Source: Aeoliella straminimaris (GTDB taxonomy: Bacteria; Planctomycetota; Planctomycetia; Pirellulales; Lacipirellulaceae). From it: DNA of 64,000 bases. The position numbers and the translations under genes were made by a program. The notes beneath the pieces are model-generated. The model did no database searches. It worked only from the letters and a program-made list of their open reading frames with translations, and was not told where the DNA came from. Positions 39,367 through 47,350 of the stretch are shown here, in pieces; within the stretch, counting starts at the first letter, position 1, and every line of letters starts with the position of its first letter. The stretch is from positions 584,616-648,615 of the forward strand of contig NZ_JAMXLR010000036.1 of the NCBI RefSeq assembly GCF_024054565.1. Reading direction: 5' to 3'.

Positions 39367-41403
39367 ATGTCCGACGGATTGAATCCCCCACAACGCGATG
39401 CGGTCAACACGCTCAGCGGCCCGCTGCTGGTGCTGGCCGGCGCAGGGACGGGTAAGACGCGGGTCGTGACTTTCCGCATTGCGAACCTGATTCGCCACCG
39501 CACGAAGCCCGAACGCATTCTGGCGGTGACGTTCACCCGCAAAGCGGCGGGCGAAATGCAGGAGCGGGCCACCGATCTGCTGCCGGGCAAGTATCGCAAG
39601 GCCGACGCACCGCGGCCCGAGATTTCGACGTTCCACGCCCTGTGCGTCCGCATCCTTCGCCGCCACGCCCCGGTGTTGGGCTACCCCGAGCGGTTTGCCA
39701 TCTGCGACCGAGGCGACCAGGAGAGCGCCGCCCGGGCCGCCCTCCGCGAGATTCGCGCCCCGGCCGACAGCCTGAAGCCGAGCGACCTGTTGGGCTTCAT
39801 CGGTCGCTGGAAGATGGCCAGCGTCTCACCGTCTGGTGCGATGAGCCTCGCCGAGACCGACCGCGAGCACCTTGCCGCCGCCGCGTATCGGCGTTACCAA
39901 AAGTCGCTGAAAAATTCCGGCGTCGTCGACTTCGACGACCTGCTGCTGCTGACCGAGCAATTGTTTACCAAGCATCCCGAGGTCCGCCGCAAGGAGGCCG
40001 CGCGGTTCGATCATGTGTTGATCGACGAGTACCAGGACACCAACCACAGCCAGTACGAAATCGTCCGCGGCCTGGCGATGGGGCATCGCAATCTGTGCGT
40101 GGTGGGCGACGACGACCAATCGATTTACGGCTGGCGGGGCGCCGAGGTGACGCACATTTTGCGGTTCGCCAAGGACTGGCCCGATGCCAAGGTGGTGCGG
40201 CTGGAGGACAATTACCGTTCGAGCGCCTCGATCATCCAGCACGCCAACACGCTGATTGCATTTAACTCCGAGCGGCACGATAAGGTCCTCAAGCCCGCGC
40301 GGCACGAAGGGCCGAACCCTCGCATCCTGCAGTTCAAGGACGAGCAGGACGAAGCCGTTAGCGTGGTGAAAGACATCCAGCGGCTGATGGGCATGGGCCG
40401 CGGGGCCAAGGATTTTGCGATTCTATTCCGCACCAACGAACAGCCGCGGGCCTTCGAAACCGAGCTTCGCGCGGCCCAACTGCCGTACGTGCTGATCGGC
40501 GGCATGAGCTTCTTCGATCGCCGCGAAGTGCGCGACCTGTTGGCGTACCTGCGACTGGTGGCCGATCCGGGTGACGATCCCGCCGTGTTGCGGGTGTTGA
40601 ACACGCCGCCGCGTGGCATTGGCGACGCGGCGCGGAAGGCCCTGGTGACCGAGGCCGCCGCCCGCGGCAAGCACGTGTGGGACATGATCGAAAGTCCCAC
40701 GGGCGTGACCGGCCTTTCGAAAGCGGCGATGAAGGGCGTGCTGGAGTTCCGCAACATGGTGCAGACCTGGCAGGAGTTGGCCGAGCGGCTCAGCCTGCAG
40801 GATATGTTCCATCGCATCCTGGACGACACCAAGTACGAGGCGGAAATCCGGCGGTTGTACGAAGACCCCAACGACCGCGATGCCCGCTGGGCCACGGTGG
40901 AAGAAATCACCAACGCCGCGGCCAGCTACGACACCCGCCGCAAATCGCGCAAAAAGAAACCCCGCGACCGCATTATCGCGTTCCTCGATGACCTGTTGGT
41001 TGGCAACCAGGACGAAAGCCGCGAGAAAGAAAAGCAGCTCTCGCAAAACGCCATCGCCCTGATGACACTGCACAGCTCGAAAGGCCTGGAGTTTCCCTTT
41101 GTGTACCTGGTCGGCCTGGAAGAGGGTATTTTGCCGCACAAACGGAGCCTTGAAGGCACCGAGAAAGACATTGCCGAAGAACGCCGCCTGGCGTACGTGG
41201 GCGTGACCCGTGCGCAGGACGAGCTCACGATGACCATGGCCCTCACCCGCCGTAAATGGGGCAAGCCGCGCGAGACAATCCCCAGCCGGTTCCTGTTCGA
41301 AATGACCGGCCAGGCCGAGAACTTCGTCAAACGCCAACGTGCCGCTCAGCAGCAAGCAAAAGGGCCGACGCAGAGACGCAGCGGGGCGAAGCAAAGACGC
41401 TGA
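39367..41403 (+). CDS. UvrD/Rep/PcrA-family DNA helicase
   Basis: 678 residues from ATG 39367. The ATG at 39328 adds 13 residues without support. Superfamily 1A motifs are all visible: Q motif NPPQRDAV, Walker A AGAGTGKT, motif Ia FTRKAAGEMQERA, Walker B DEYQDTN, motif III DDDQSIYGWRGA, motif IV EDNYRSS, and motifs V-VI LHSSKGLEFPFVYLVG and VGVTRAQDEL. It unwinds DNA 3' to 5' in repair or restart. The last 16 residues (QAKGPTQRRSGAKQRR) come from a dispersed CGCAGAGACGC repeat, which also supplies the stop codon. Confidence 0.95.
   Translation: MSDGLNPPQRDAVNTLSGPLLVLAGAGTGKTRVVTFRIANLIRHRTKPERILAVTFTRKAAGEMQERATDLLPGKYRKADAPRPEISTFHALCVRILRRHAPVLGYPERFAICDRGDQESAARAALREIRAPADSLKPSDLLGFIGRWKMASVSPSGAMSLAETDREHLAAAAYRRYQKSLKNSGVVDFDDLLLLTEQLFTKHPEVRRKEAARFDHVLIDEYQDTNHSQYEIVRGLAMGHRNLCVVGDDDQSIYGWRGAEVTHILRFAKDWPDAKVVRLEDNYRSSASIIQHANTLIAFNSERHDKVLKPARHEGPNPRILQFKDEQDEAVSVVKDIQRLMGMGRGAKDFAILFRTNEQPRAFETELRAAQLPYVLIGGMSFFDRREVRDLLAYLRLVADPGDDPAVLRVLNTPPRGIGDAARKALVTEAAARGKHVWDMIESPTGVTGLSKAAMKGVLEFRNMVQTWQELAERLSLQDMFHRILDDTKYEAEIRRLYEDPNDRDARWATVEEITNAAASYDTRRKSRKKKPRDRIIAFLDDLLVGNQDESREKEKQLSQNAIALMTLHSSKGLEFPFVYLVGLEEGILPHKRSLEGTEKDIAEERRLAYVGVTRAQDELTMTMALTRRKWGKPRETIPSRFLFEMTGQAENFVKRQRAAQQQAKGPTQRRSGAKQRR
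41367..41402. repeat. dispersed CGCAGAGACGC-type repeat forming the 3' end of the helicase gene
   Basis: GACGCAGAGACGC and a related downstream unit match the family at 36878-37019. It lies inside the coding sequence and provides the C-terminal basic tail. Confidence 0.6.
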
Positions 41404-41428
41404 TAGAGTGGAACGCTCGAGGACGATC

Positions 41429-41770
41429 ATGGCATCCGAGAACCCCTATGAGTCTCCTGAGTCGGGCGAGCCAGTTGGCGGTCCAAGTGTGCCACGAGCC
41501 CCTCGATGGCCGGTTCCTTCCTTGGGTTGGCTGTTTAGCATTCTGTGGCTCACCAGCGTGTGGATCCTCAGCGGCTTGGCAGCTTTATGGGTATCGGCGC
41601 GCTTCTATCGCATTTGGCATCCCGAGGACGTGGAGCCGATGATCGAAATTGGACAGGGGGCCATCGCCATACTGATCGTTGTGTGGTTCCTGCTGGGAAT
41701 GGCCGGCACGATCTTGCTGGGATATCTGGAGCGACGCCTTCGGAGGCGGGGACCTAAAACTTCAGGCTGA
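41429..41770 (+). CDS. small membrane protein with N-terminal NPYESP motif
   Basis: 113 residues from ATG 41429, preceded by GAGG seven bases upstream. The N terminus MASENPYESPESGEP is followed by two membrane helices (about 31-53 and 72-95) and a basic tail. It shares the NPY-x-S-P opening with proteins at 27933-28367 and 44708-45289. Function unknown. It begins 25 bases after the helicase stop on the same strand. Confidence 0.7.
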   Translation: MASENPYESPESGEPVGGPSVPRAPRWPVPSLGWLFSILWLTSVWILSGLAALWVSARFYRIWHPEDVEPMIEIGQGAIAILIVVWFLLGMAGTILLGYLERRLRRRGPKTSG

Positions 41771-41813
41771 AGAGCCCCTCTGCGGCGATAACCGCAGACG
41801 GTTCGACCATTCT

Positions 41814-41838
41814 ATTCCCGCGCAAAGCGTGGGAACGA
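41814..41838. repeat. half copy of the CCCACGC-type repeat
   Basis: TTCCCGCGCAAAGCGTGGGAA matches one arm of the element at 36228-36365 with small changes. Next to it, 41779-41798 forms a CTCTGCGG hairpin. Confidence 0.6.
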
Positions 41839-41955
41839 GATGCACAAAAAGTGACGAGAAATTCTGTAACACCCCGCCCTCTCCCCCGTATGTGATCCTG
41901 AAGCCACCGCTGGTGTGGCCTTTTAACTTCATATACGGGAATTGCGAGGTGCACC

Positions 41956-42912
41956 ATGCGGGCGCAAACGGTATTCACGCTGGCGGTTTTGGCCGCGATA
42001 TTGGGCAGTTTTTCGGCGCCGGGCGCGGCTCGCGCCGAAGGTTCCAAACTACTGCGGTTGCTACCCTCCAGCGTGCTCTATCGGGCGCTGGTAGGCGAGC
42101 GCTCGCCGAGCGACTCCCAGTCTCCCCAGGCGGACGACGAGGATCGAGCCCTTTCCGAGGCCGAGTTGGCGGCTACGCCAACGTTGCCGGAACTGCCAGA
42201 GCTACCTGAGCAGCCGGATGCCCTCTCTTCCGACGAGTTGGCGGTGGAAGCGCCCGCTGAGGAGTTCAGCGAGGAGGAATTCGAGTTTCAGTACGATGAG
42301 AATTTGCCGATCGAACCGGATCCGCTGGCCGGCGGCCTGCTCGGCAACCAGGGGGCCCTGGAGCCCACTCCAGCCGAGCAGCTGTTGCCCGAGCCGGCCA
42401 AGGCCCAGCTTCCCATCGAAGAACGTTCGGTGCTCAAGCGTGTTGTCGCAGAGGCTATAGCCGAAGAAGTCGAACCGCTGGCTCCGGTACCACGATTTCC
42501 GCTGCCACCCGATCCGTTCTTTGGCAGCGTGAGCGCGATGCTTGGAGCGCAGGGGCCGCAAACAGTAATTCCGGCCGAAGCGGTGCTGCCCCCAGCACCG
42601 GCCCGGTTCTTCAATGGCCGCTGGATGAATCTCGACCCCTGGGGCACACCGGCGACACCTGTCGACGAGTTGGCTTCGCTTCGCAGTGGTGAGCCGCTCG
42701 ACCTCAATACCAGCGGTGCTGGCGACGCACAGGGCAGGGCCGTGTTGTTGGTGGACGGACGGGCGTTGTTGGTCCGGTCGCTGCAGTGGAGTGACAGCCG
42801 CGTCACGATTCAACTGCCCGAGTTAGAACTCACCAAGCCCACCATCGCCCGGGTGTACCTTGCCGATGCGGCTGGCACGGTGCAGGACTACGCCGACTTT
42901 ATGCTCGAGTAG
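41956..42912 (+). CDS. secreted acidic proline/leucine-rich protein
   Basis: 318 residues from ATG 41956 with a GAGGTG ribosome site. A signal peptide (MRAQTVFTLAVLAAILGSFSAPGAARA) precedes a long acidic, Pro-rich linker (about 50-150, with ELPELPEQPD-type spacing) and a C-terminal beta-rich domain (about 240-318, GRAVLLVDGRALLVRSLQWSDSRVTIQLPELELTKPTIARVYLADAAG) of IPT/TIG-like appearance. Probably cell-surface or periplasmic. Function unknown. It converges with the MORN-like gene across a strong terminator. Confidence 0.72.
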   Translation: MRAQTVFTLAVLAAILGSFSAPGAARAEGSKLLRLLPSSVLYRALVGERSPSDSQSPQADDEDRALSEAELAATPTLPELPELPEQPDALSSDELAVEAPAEEFSEEEFEFQYDENLPIEPDPLAGGLLGNQGALEPTPAEQLLPEPAKAQLPIEERSVLKRVVAEAIAEEVEPLAPVPRFPLPPDPFFGSVSAMLGAQGPQTVIPAEAVLPPAPARFFNGRWMNLDPWGTPATPVDELASLRSGEPLDLNTSGAGDAQGRAVLLVDGRALLVRSLQWSDSRVTIQLPELELTKPTIARVYLADAAGTVQDYADFMLE

Positions 42913-42932
42913 TGGCGGTGTAGGGTAGAAAA

Positions 42933-42972
42933 CGCGAAGGGCAAGCTGGTTCTCACCGGCTTGCCCTTCGCG
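42933..42972. terminator. bidirectional intrinsic terminator between convergent genes
   Basis: A perfect 14-base stem (42933-42946 with 42959-42972, CGCGAAGGGCAAGC) with a 12-base loop, a TTTT run after it and an AAAA run before it. It can serve both strands. Confidence 0.9.
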
Positions 42973-43002
42973 ATGGTTTTCAAACAGTTAATGGTAGCTG
43001 CG

Positions 43003-44187
43003 TTACTTGGTCAAACGTAGCTCCAGTTCCTGGTTCTGGCTGGTGTGCGGCACTTCCGAAGTGTCCGCGTACTCCGATCCGTCGTAGTTCAGGCGGTCGG
43101 AGAGTTGGCCTTTGTCGTTCCACCACCGCCACTCGCCAATGGTGCGGCCTTCATCGTAGCGGCCGGTGATGGCCTTCTGGCCATTTTCGTGCCACCAGAC
43201 CCAGTGGCCGGTGTATTCGTCGTTCTTGAAATCGCCTTCGGACGAAATCTGGCCGTTGGGATGCCAGAAGCGGAAGTGGCCCACTCGCTTGTTGTACTCG
43301 TACTGACCTTCCGACTCCAACTGGCCATTCTTGAACCACGTCTTGCTCAAGCCATGGCGAAGTGGTTCGCCTTCGTGGTCGTACGTGGCGAACGTGCTGT
43401 TCCAGAAGTCGTCAGGCGTCTTCTGCACGGTCTTTGGCGCCAGGTACATCTCTTCCAGGCTCTTCTGCCGCTTGGCCCGCGTGAAGTAGTCGATGTTCGT
43501 CGTGATGCGGCGGCCATCCAGGTAGGTGGCGCTGCGTTGCAGTTCGCCGGTCGAGGTATTGGCCTGCAGCACTTCGCCCACGGGGATGCCGTGGTTGTAC
43601 TCGGCCTGACGCAGCACGCTGCCGTTGGTCAGCCAGGTCATGGCCAAACCGTGGCGCACTCCGTTGTCGAAGCTGATCTGACTCACCTTGCGTTGCTCGG
43701 CATCGACGATCAGCCAGTCGCCGTCAATCTTGTCGTTATTGAAGTTGGCATTCGACGTGAAGGGGGCCTTGAACATGTTGAAAGGCGTCTCGCGAAGGAT
43801 GGCCGCGTCGTTGCGATCCAGGCTCAACGTCCAGTTACCAACCCGCTTGCCAAAGTCGTACTGGCCGCTGGCGGTCAACGTGCCCGATTGATTCATCATC
43901 TGCCACGAACCGTGGTTGACGTAGTTGCCATTTTTGTCGAGCGTCACTTCGCGTTCGATGCGAATCGCGCCGTTGGGATAGCGTTCGCGGAACACTTCGA
44001 TCTTGGGTTTGCCTTCCATCGGTTTAATGGCGTCGGCCTCGATCGGCTCCGGCGCCAAGGCGAACGAGTCCTGCAGCACCGCGATATAGTTCTGGGCCTG
44101 TGCTAGCGGCGCATCGGATCCAGACACCATCACGAGGGCTACAATTAACGTCGAGCTTTTCGAGAGCAGTAATTGTGTGGACAACAT
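43003..44187 (-). CDS. secreted YwqK/MORN-repeat-like protein
   Basis: 394 residues from ATG 44187. The start of the open frame at 44367 lies outside any ribosome site. A signal peptide (ending about APLAQA, residue 31) precedes repeated units of the form NGQxxSEGxYxxxxRVGxWxxWxxNGQ: about ten copies, for example NGQLESEGQYEYNKRVGHF and NGQISSEGDFKNDEYTGHW. This is the YwqK/MORN fold, which forms extended beta surfaces. YwqK proteins are sometimes named antitoxins, but no toxin is beside it. Likely a surface or envelope scaffold. Confidence 0.82.
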   Translation of the reverse strand: MLSTQLLLSKSSTLIVALVMVSGSDAPLAQAQNYIAVLQDSFALAPEPIEADAIKPMEGKPKIEVFRERYPNGAIRIEREVTLDKNGNYVNHGSWQMMNQSGTLTASGQYDFGKRVGNWTLSLDRNDAAILRETPFNMFKAPFTSNANFNNDKIDGDWLIVDAEQRKVSQISFDNGVRHGLAMTWLTNGSVLRQAEYNHGIPVGEVLQANTSTGELQRSATYLDGRRITTNIDYFTRAKRQKSLEEMYLAPKTVQKTPDDFWNSTFATYDHEGEPLRHGLSKTWFKNGQLESEGQYEYNKRVGHFRFWHPNGQISSEGDFKNDEYTGHWVWWHENGQKAITGRYDEGRTIGEWRWWNDKGQLSDRLNYDGSEYADTSEVPHTSQNQELELRLTK

Positions 44188-44707
44188 CGTCAAATTCCTC
44201 ACTGTACGGGGTCTGCCAAGCGGAGTCCGTCGGAAAGTACGGCTCGCTGGCCCGCGGCCGTTAACCGTGGGGCGATGGGCGCCGGCGGCCCCGTCTCGCT
44301 CCCCTCGATCTGTTGCAGGGTACTTAGCACATTCGATCGGTTCGCTGCGCACGGAAACTAAGGGCAATTAGTTTCAACCGCTGCCACTGGCATGTCCCCG
44401 ATGGACTACCGACATAGAGAAGATCGCCTGACCGGCAGACTTTGACAGAACGAATTGTGGCGAGCGGGGCCCGTAAGGGCCGTGGTCGCGTCATATGCTA
44501 GCGAGAACTCCACTGGCTTACTTCGGCCGTCCCTCGCAGTTTCGCATTCTTGAACAGGAGCAAACTGAGAGAAACGATCGCCACCAAAGAAGACACGAAG
44601 AGGCACGAAAAGGGAGGGTTGTTTTGGCGGAGTATCGTCAGCGCTTTTCGTGTCTTCTGTTCCTCTTTGTGGCTATATCATTCGGCAACCGCACCAGGCT
44701 GTAGTCG
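44188..44707. other. non-coding gap
   Basis: No gene supported. The left part is upstream region of the MORN-like gene. 44581-44672 is a dispersed inverted repeat. Short open frames here have no ribosome sites. Confidence 0.6.
44581..44672. repeat. CACGAAGAGGCACGAAAA-type inverted repeat
   Basis: Left arm CCACCAAAGAAGACACGAAG (44581-44600) and a following AGGCACGAAAAG are matched imperfectly by CTTTTCGTGTCTTC and CCTCTTTGTGG to 44672. A dispersed small repeat type. Confidence 0.7.
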
Positions 44708-45289
44708 TTACTTGATAGCGGAGCATCTGGCGACGTTCGTTTTCGCAAGTTCTACGAGTGTTTCGAACTCCTGACAGCCTGCGAAGCCGTGTCGCGGCAG
44801 CCAGTAGAACACCTGGTCATTCGGGTACAGCAGTATGCCTTCGGGCGTGTGTGTCATCTTGGAGATAGCGGCCCAAGTGAATTCCGTGCGGCCCAAGTCG
44901 TGTTGGTTCTTCAGTTGAATGGCGTCGATGATCCAGGTGATTTCGGTATGCCTGTCGGGCCGTCGATGGAACTGCCAGCGAAGTAGCCAGGTGGTGCCAA
45001 CCAAAGACAGAAGCAGCGCAAGGCCACCACCGACGAGCAATAAGTATCCTGCATAGTGACCGCTAACCACGATGGCCAGCCCGATAAGGGCGAGGACTGC
45101 TAAGAAAATTTCTATCGCGATGGCGAACCCTCGTCGAAGTATGGATCGCCGATGAAACTGCGTCGCCTTTACCAGTTCGTCGGCCGTCCATACATAACGC
45201 ACCGTAATGGGCAGCAGGTTTGTATCGACGCCGACAACTCCTGCGGAGTCCGAAGAGGTTTGCGGCGAGCTGTATGGGTTTACGTTCAA
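44708..45289 (-). CDS. membrane protein with N-terminal NPYSSP motif and YcxB-like domain
   Basis: 193 residues from TTG 45289, with no clear ribosome site. The N terminus MNVNPYSSPQTSSDS is followed by two membrane helices (about 57-77 and 83-104). A beta-rich C-terminal part (TWIIDAIQLKNQHDLGRTEFTWAAISKM, then GILLYPNDQVFYWLPRHGF) resembles YcxB-like domains. The helix/NPY arrangement is shared with the other NPY proteins of the window. Function unknown. A repeat-filled gap lies upstream. Confidence 0.68.
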   Translation of the reverse strand: MNVNPYSSPQTSSDSAGVVGVDTNLLPITVRYVWTADELVKATQFHRRSILRRGFAIAIEIFLAVLALIGLAIVVSGHYAGYLLLVGGGLALLLSLVGTTWLLRWQFHRRPDRHTEITWIIDAIQLKNQHDLGRTEFTWAAISKMTHTPEGILLYPNDQVFYWLPRHGFAGCQEFETLVELAKTNVARCSAIK

Positions 45290-45380
45290 TGGTGTGGTTC
45301 ACATACTTGCCAATTGACGGCTCCAGTTTATTTGCGAGTTCGGGCTGCCGCCAGCTAGGCAGTGAATTCTCCAGGTAGCC

Positions 45381-45432
45381 GGATTCGCAAGAATTCGGAC
45401 GCGCTAGAGACACCCTGAATTCTTGCGAATCC
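45381..45432. repeat. perfect 16-base inverted repeat
   Basis: GGATTCGCAAGAATTC (45381-45396) and its exact complement (45417-45432) are separated by a 20-base loop. Confidence 0.8.
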
Positions 45433-45524
45433 AGCTTCGATGACGTTGGGGGATACGCGGCAGATTCCGCCTTTCTCAGCCGCGGTGGTAGGAATTTTAC
45501 ACCCGGTGTGGGAAGATACAGGGT

Positions 45525-45616
45525 TGCGAATGCGGAGTTCGGAACTCGGAATGCGCAATCAGCTAAGTGGATCGCTTGCGCGTGATTCCGCACTCCGAAT
45601 TCCGCATTCCGAACTC
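45525..45616. repeat. GCATTCCGAATTCCG-type inverted repeat
   Basis: Degenerate GAATGCGGAGTTCGGAACTC units on the left pair with CCGCACTCCGAATTCCGCAT units on the right. Related copies lie at 45940-45972 and inside ileS at 32271-32307. Confidence 0.75.
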
Positions 45617-45772
45617 AAACAAGTTTTGTCGCACCTGCGGCGAAAGGCGCGCAACAATTCGCTGCGGCGTAACACAATCGAATGTCGCAACCTATGAAGT
45701 ATCAACACCTTACGCGGAGTGGCTGATTTGGTCGAAGCGGAGTTTTGCCGCAGCGAATCGTTTTGCCGCGCA

Positions 45773-45847
45773 CTGCGACAAAACCCGCTGCGACAAAACT
45801 ACCTGCGACAAAACTACCTGCGACAAAACTACCTGCGACAAAACCCA
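45773..45847. repeat. 15-base tandem repeat, five copies
   Basis: CTGCGACAAAACTAC-type units start at 45773, 45788, 45803, 45818 and 45833 at exact 15-base spacing. An inverted TTTTGTCGCA occurs at 45624-45633 and degenerate TTTTGCCGCA units lie between. Confidence 0.85.
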
Positions 45848-45862
45848 AACGCATGGCAGGGC

Positions 45863-45917
45863 GAGATTCTTCGGTCGCTGGACTCCTTTCAGAATGACAT
45901 GGGTTTCAGAATGACAT
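45863..45917. repeat. partial GAATGACA-type dispersed repeat
   Basis: GAGATTCTTCGGTCGCTGGA through TTTCAGAATGACAT, with a second TTTCAGAATGACAT, relates to the element at 34623-34708. Confidence 0.65.
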
Positions 45918-45939
45918 AGTCCTGCCGCCAGGTAATCAA

Positions 45940-45972
45940 CAATTCCGCATTCCGAATTCCGCATTCCCAATT
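45940..45972. repeat. GCATTCCGAATTCCG-type repeat upstream of rsmH
   Basis: AATTCCGCATTCCGAATTCC followed by a further GCATTCC, ending 7 bases before ATG 45979, so it occupies the rsmH ribosome-binding region and no Shine-Dalgarno sequence is visible. Confidence 0.7.
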
Positions 45973-45978
45973 AGTTCC

Positions 45979-46863
45979 ATGCCCTCGACTGAACACGTTC
46001 CCGTGATGCCCGCCGAATGCCTGGAGCAGCTTGCACTGCGGGAGGGGGCCACGGTGGTCGATGGCACCATGGGGGGCGGGGGGCACACGCGGTTGTTTGC
46101 CGAAGCCGTCGGACCCACCGGGCGGGTGATTGCGCTCGATTGGGATCCCGGCGCCGTGGAGCGAACCAGTGAGATGCTGGCCGACCTCAAGCACGTCACG
46201 CCGATTTACGCCAGCTACGCCCACCTGCCGGAGGTGTTGAGTGAACTGGGGGTCGAATCGGTCGACGGTATCTTGCTCGACCTGGGACTGTCGAGCGATC
46301 AGCTGGCCGATCGCGAGCGGGGTTTCAGTTTTCATGCCGATGGACCGCTCGACTTGCGGTTCGATCCCACTAGCGGCGAGCCGGCCAGCAAGTTGCTAGC
46401 ACGACTCAGCGCCGAGCACCTGGCCGACATCATTTATCAGTACGGCGAAGAGCGGCTTAGCCGGCGGATTGCGCGGAAGATTGTGGAGCGGCGGCGGCAA
46501 GAGCCGATCGAGACCGCCGCCGATCTGGCCTCGATCGTGAGGAGCTGTGTACCGAGGTCGAAGAACCATCGCATCGACCCGGCAACTCGCACTTTTCAAG
46601 CTTTGCGAATTGCTGTAAACGACGAACTCCACAATCTGGAGGTGGCACTCGCCCGGATGCCATCGGTGCTAGCTGGGCACGGCCGGTTGGCGGTGATCAG
46701 CTTTCATTCGTTGGAAGATCGGATGGTGAAGCTAGCGTTTCGCGACAGCGAACAGTTGGAAGTGGTCACTCGTAAGCCACTTGTAGCCACGGCCGCCGAG
46801 CAAGCTGTTAATCCCAGATCAAGAAGTGCAAAATTGCGTGTAGCTGAGCGAGTCGCTCCGTAG
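45979..46863 (+). CDS. rsmH: 16S rRNA (cytosine1402-N4)-methyltransferase RsmH
   Basis: 294 residues. The MraW/RsmH signature runs from HVPVMPAECLEQL through VVDGTMGGGGHTRLFAEAVG (SAM site) to GILLDLGLSSDQLADRERGFSF (about 94-115), with RRIARKIVERRR and a LAVISFHSLEDRMVK motif near the end. It methylates C1402 of 16S rRNA. In most bacteria it heads the division and cell-wall cluster. Here only an unrecognised single-span protein follows and then a convergent gene. Confidence 0.96.
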   Translation: MPSTEHVPVMPAECLEQLALREGATVVDGTMGGGGHTRLFAEAVGPTGRVIALDWDPGAVERTSEMLADLKHVTPIYASYAHLPEVLSELGVESVDGILLDLGLSSDQLADRERGFSFHADGPLDLRFDPTSGEPASKLLARLSAEHLADIIYQYGEERLSRRIARKIVERRRQEPIETAADLASIVRSCVPRSKNHRIDPATRTFQALRIAVNDELHNLEVALARMPSVLAGHGRLAVISFHSLEDRMVKLAFRDSEQLEVVTRKPLVATAAEQAVNPRSRSAKLRVAERVAP

Positions 46864-46948
46864 CGGACGTGCCGAATGTGCCGATAGAAGTTGTAAGACC
46901 TTGAATCCAACCCATCCAACCGACGACACGCCCACCGCCCGCCCCGCC

Positions 46949-47350
46949 ATGACGATGCCCGCCGCTTGCACGACCGACTCTTCTTCCACCGCGCAGCGAG
47001 CGCGGCCGTTCCGCGTCTACGACCACACCCGAGTGCTGGCACTGGTTACTACCGTGCTGCTGCTATCGGGGTTTGGCGTGCTGCGACTGCTGACCGGGGC
47101 GGCCGATACGCCGCGACTGGAAACCACCACGGTCGAAAAACCGATTACTTCGGTCATCGAGCCCGCGGCCGACGAAGTGCACCGCATGCGACCGCAAACA
47201 TCGGGCGTCTTGCCGATCCCTGCCAGCGAGGCTCCCGCCTCCGGTGAGCAGTGGAACCAGGATCTGCCGCTATCGAACTGGCAATTGATGCCGCCCACTG
47301 GCGAGCGACGAGATTTCGACTTAGCCCGCGAGCCTTCGCTGTTCCGCTAG
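46949..47350 (+). CDS. single-span membrane protein downstream of rsmH
   Basis: 133 residues from ATG 46949. A TTG at 46901 would add 16 residues, and neither has a clear ribosome site. A short basic N terminus (about 30 residues) precedes one membrane helix (VLALVTTVLLLSGFGVLRLL) and about 85 Pro/Ala-rich periplasmic residues. The place and topology match FtsL, which normally follows rsmH, but no coiled-coil heptads are visible in the periplasmic part. I cannot claim a function. Four bases overlap the convergent next gene. Confidence 0.5.
   Translation: MTMPAACTTDSSSTAQRARPFRVYDHTRVLALVTTVLLLSGFGVLRLLTGAADTPRLETTTVEKPITSVIEPAADEVHRMRPQTSGVLPIPASEAPASGEQWNQDLPLSNWQLMPPTGERRDFDLAREPSLFR

Larger units (their letters stand above)
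45290..45978. other. repeat-filled non-coding gap
   Basis: About 690 bases with no supported gene. Five different repeat types follow each other (see separate entries). Short open frames here consist of repeat translations. The rsmH ATG ends the gap. Confidence 0.7.

Noticed and set aside
43045..44106. 353-residue frame opposite the MORN-like gene
   Set aside because: Complement of a strongly periodic coding sequence, with no independent support.
43003..44187. Toxin-antitoxin system (YwqK family name)
   Set aside because: The MORN/YwqK repeats and signal peptide fit an envelope protein, and no toxin gene is adjacent.
45773..45847. CRISPR array
   Set aside because: The 15-base units have no unique spacers and there are no cas genes, so it is a simple tandem repeat.
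45567..45914. 115-residue frame with CDKTT repeats
   Set aside because: It is the translation of a tandem DNA repeat, with no start signal.
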